A DNA stretch of 58,246 nucleotides, from positions 80,882-139,127 of the forward strand of contig JH154498.1 of NCBI GenBank assembly GCA_000226015.1, in the 5' to 3' direction. Shown in pieces: positions 56,253-58,246 of this stretch (position 1 is its first letter; each line of letters opens with the position of its first letter). The position numbers and the translations under genes are program-made. The notes under the pieces were generated by a model. That model worked only from the letters and a program-made list of their open reading frames with translations, had not been told where the DNA came from and made no database searches. The stretch is from Mnemiopsis leidyi (taxonomy: Eukaryota; Ctenophora; Tentaculata; Lobata; Bolinopsidae).

Positions 56253-58246
56253 ATGCAAGATCCGGATCTGGACTGTCCTGGGAGGTATTGTGGGAGGTAT
56301 TTAGGGGAATGTACTGCTTGTCCTAGAGGAATGCGAGTCAATGTAACTAGCAAAAACTGTGAAGATTGTAAGTTTTTAGTTTGTTTTAAGTATTCGACAC
56401 TTTCCTTAATCCTAATCTAACTAATGTCTCAACTCTTTTCTTTCATATTCTGGTGAGTCCGGCATACTTAATCTCTTCAAGCTAGTGAAGATTAACCCGA
56501 GAAATCACTCAGGCAAGATGGACCCAGAAACATACGAGTGGCTGTATCTGGGGTTCATGGTTCTCGTAGTTATATACTTTCACATGGAATCACTGACCAG
56601 ATTTCTCGAAAAAGCTTGCGGAGGTTTCTGTTTTTTTTCAGCTGGACATAAATATTTTACCCATTTACTATCAGTTAATGCCGACTGTCATCAAAAATTA
56701 ACAACTTGTCTAAAAGTTGGTCTAACCTGACAGTGAGCCAGTTTTTCACCTGAACGTATTCTCAGAGTGTGACGTGAGAAGTACCTCAAAATGGATCTGT
56801 GTCACCCTGTTAGAGACGATGGTAGCTGCTTTTCTAACCCTAATTCTCTCCGACCCTCACGGTTCGTGGCTTCTGTCTTGTGTTGTATACTATAAAATTG
56901 TTTAATTTGTCTTGTGTTGTATACAATAAAATTTTTTAGTTTGTCTTGTGTGTTGTATACAATAAAATTGTTTAGTTTGTCTTGTGTTGTATACTATAAA
57001 ATTGTTTAGTTTGTCTTGTGTTGTCTACTATAAAATTGTTTAGTTTGTCTTGTGTTGTATACTATAGAATTGTTTAGTTTGTCTTGTGTTGTATACTATA
57101 AAATTGTTTAATGTGTCTTGTGTTGTATACTATAAAATTGTTTAAGTTTGTCTTGTGTTGTATTCTATAAAATGTTATAATTTGTCTTGTGCTGTATACT
57201 ATAAATTGTTTAATTGTCTTGTGCTGTATACTATAAAATTGTTTAGTTTGTCTTGTGTTGTATAGTATAAAATTGTTTGATTTGTCTTGTGTTGTATACT
57301 ACAAAATTGTTTAATGTGTCTTGTGTTGTATACTATAAAATTGTTTAATTTGTCTTGTGTTGTATACTATAAAATTGTTTAATTTGTCTTGTGTTGTATA
57401 CTATAAAATGGTTTAATTTGTCTTGTGTTGTATACATACTATAAAATTGTTTAATTTGTCTTGTGTTGTATAATATAAAATTGTTTAGTTTGTCTTGTGT
57501 TTTATACTATAAAATTGTTTGATTTGTCTTGTGTTGTATAATATAAAATTGTTTAATTTGTCTTGTGTTGTTTACTATAAAATTGTCTAACTTAGTCAAC
57601 GAATCATGTCTTTTCTACAATAGAAAAAACATTTAATGTAACAATGATGTTATATGTGTACAGCCAAAGGTCATTATGAATCAAGACTTGAGCTGAGGGG
57701 GGGGGGGGGAGGGGGGAGATACGAAGTTATCTGTTGATTATGATAAGCTTTCGAAAAGTCTGTTATTATCGTCTTATCTCGTTACACGATTCTTCAGGAC
57801 AACTTCAGTTGTACGGATGCGGGGTGCGGTCCTTCCTTGACTGGTACTCTGTCTTCCAGAACCCATCTGAGAAGTTCGTAGAGACCATATACTGCGACTC
57901 AGAAGTCGTGTACCCACTGTGAGTTTATCTATCCGGTACTTCGTACTTACTACGTACTGGTAGTTAGTAACTTACATTAAAAAAACCTTACATAACAACT
58001 TGCAACAACTTAGGAATCTATATTTAAAGTACAAATTGTCTTCAGTGTCAAGGAACCAGGCACCGAAACTCAGAACTATAGCTAGCATCGATATGATTTA
58101 ACGTTACATTACCTCACCCAATACAAATTGGGAAAAGTAACATCACTGTATTTAGGTTCAGTATCGTGTACAAGTTCCTAGGTTTCTGTCTGATCATGAT
58201 GATCTTGATAAGATCCTAGGTACAAGCCCATGTGTTCACTACGTCC
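56253..58246 (+). CDS. JKAMP: JNK1/MAPK8-associated membrane protein (JAMP), 3' end outside window
   Basis: ER multi-pass protein that links the proteasome and ERAD machinery and modulates JNK1 (family knowledge). Exons: 56253-56367, 56513-56623, 56766-56861, 57798-57918 and 58156 to the edge. The lumenal Cys-rich head CPGRYCGRYLGECTACPRG is characteristic. TYEWLYLGFMVLVVIYFHME, LTLILSDPHG, LDWYSVFQNP and YCDSEVVYPL follow in family order, then FSIVYKFLGFCLIMMILIR. The join after ENCED uses the acceptor CACTCAG|GCAAG, which restores the fourth Cys. Intron 3 is mostly a 34-bp minisatellite, and its donor (CACG|GTTCGT) is weak. In the last exon a TAG follows ILIRS at 58217-58219, where the family continues R-P. 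An extra T before CCTAGG would explain this. Partial gene. Confidence 0.93.
56873..57594 (+). repeat. 34-bp minisatellite, about 21 copies, in JKAMP intron 3
   Basis: The unit has words TTGTCTTGTGTTGTATACTA and TAAAATTGTTTA, with a 34-bp period and a few 32-36-bp variants. It starts about 12 bases after the exon 3 donor and fills roughly three quarters of the 936-bp intron. Units differ by point changes (GTATAG, GTCTAC, GTTTAC), so it is moderately homogenised. Confidence 0.92.
57697..57719 (+). repeat. G-tract, possible G-quadruplex
   Basis: A run of about 12 G, one A, then six G lies in JKAMP intron 3, just upstream of exon 4. It could form a G-quadruplex in the pre-mRNA or be a length-unstable site. 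Homopolymer length may be mis-sequenced. Confidence 0.5.

Noticed and set aside
56873-57594. Array of TATA-like promoter elements (TATACTATAAAA)
   Set aside because: The words repeat only because they are part of a 34-bp intronic minisatellite; there is no independent sign of transcription start.

Overview
The window is animal nuclear DNA. Genes are split by many short GT-AG introns, coding density is low and base composition is AT-rich. The gene set (TMC channel, BTB-Kelch protein, SPAG7, JKAMP, SRCR receptor, complex I subunit) is metazoan. A full-length eukaryotic RNA-dependent RNA polymerase gene excludes vertebrates and most insects. It fits a cnidarian, another early-branching animal, or one of the invertebrate lineages that kept RdRP; I cannot name the species. 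A run of ten Ns at 44109-44118 marks a scaffold join. Gene models were built by hand by matching GT/AG sites and intron phases; most close to a whole number of codons, which is strong internal support.

Layout: a TMC channel gene (-) at 453-2828; about 6.5 kb with no convincing gene but a foldback element and a hairpin; an NmrA-like oxidoreductase (+) at 9363-12023; a tandem cluster (-) of three paralogous secreted, very highly charged proteins at 12434-20621; an unrecognised eight-exon gene (-) at 21438-24396; a short signal-peptide ORF with a TATA-like box (+) at 24944; a six-domain SRCR transmembrane receptor (+) at 25938-33442; the RdRP gene (-) at 34011-42611, with two copies of a tRNA-derived SINE in its introns; a repeat-rich stretch with a broken ORF, a palindrome cluster and a tRNA-like sequence at 42.6-45.0 kb; then four genes on the + strand: BTB-BACK-Kelch (45045-50420), SPAG7 (51483-52771), an NDUFA11/Tim17-like protein (53437-55326) and JKAMP (56253 to the window end, incomplete).

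The most novel item is the secreted cluster. Each gene has a signal peptide followed by one or two copies of a small helical module with an invariant C-x5-C spacing (five modules seen). Two of the three genes then have a long Asp/Glu/Tyr-rich exon and a separate Lys/Arg-rich C-terminal exon; the third ends in a charged coiled coil. Every resolved intron in the family is phase 1, so modules can be duplicated or swapped without breaking frame. I recognise no known family. A role as secreted matrix, packaging or ion-binding polyampholytes is inference only. The RdRP and SRCR receptor are candidate parts of RNA silencing and of surface recognition, respectively. Nothing in the sequence shows that the neighbouring genes act together.
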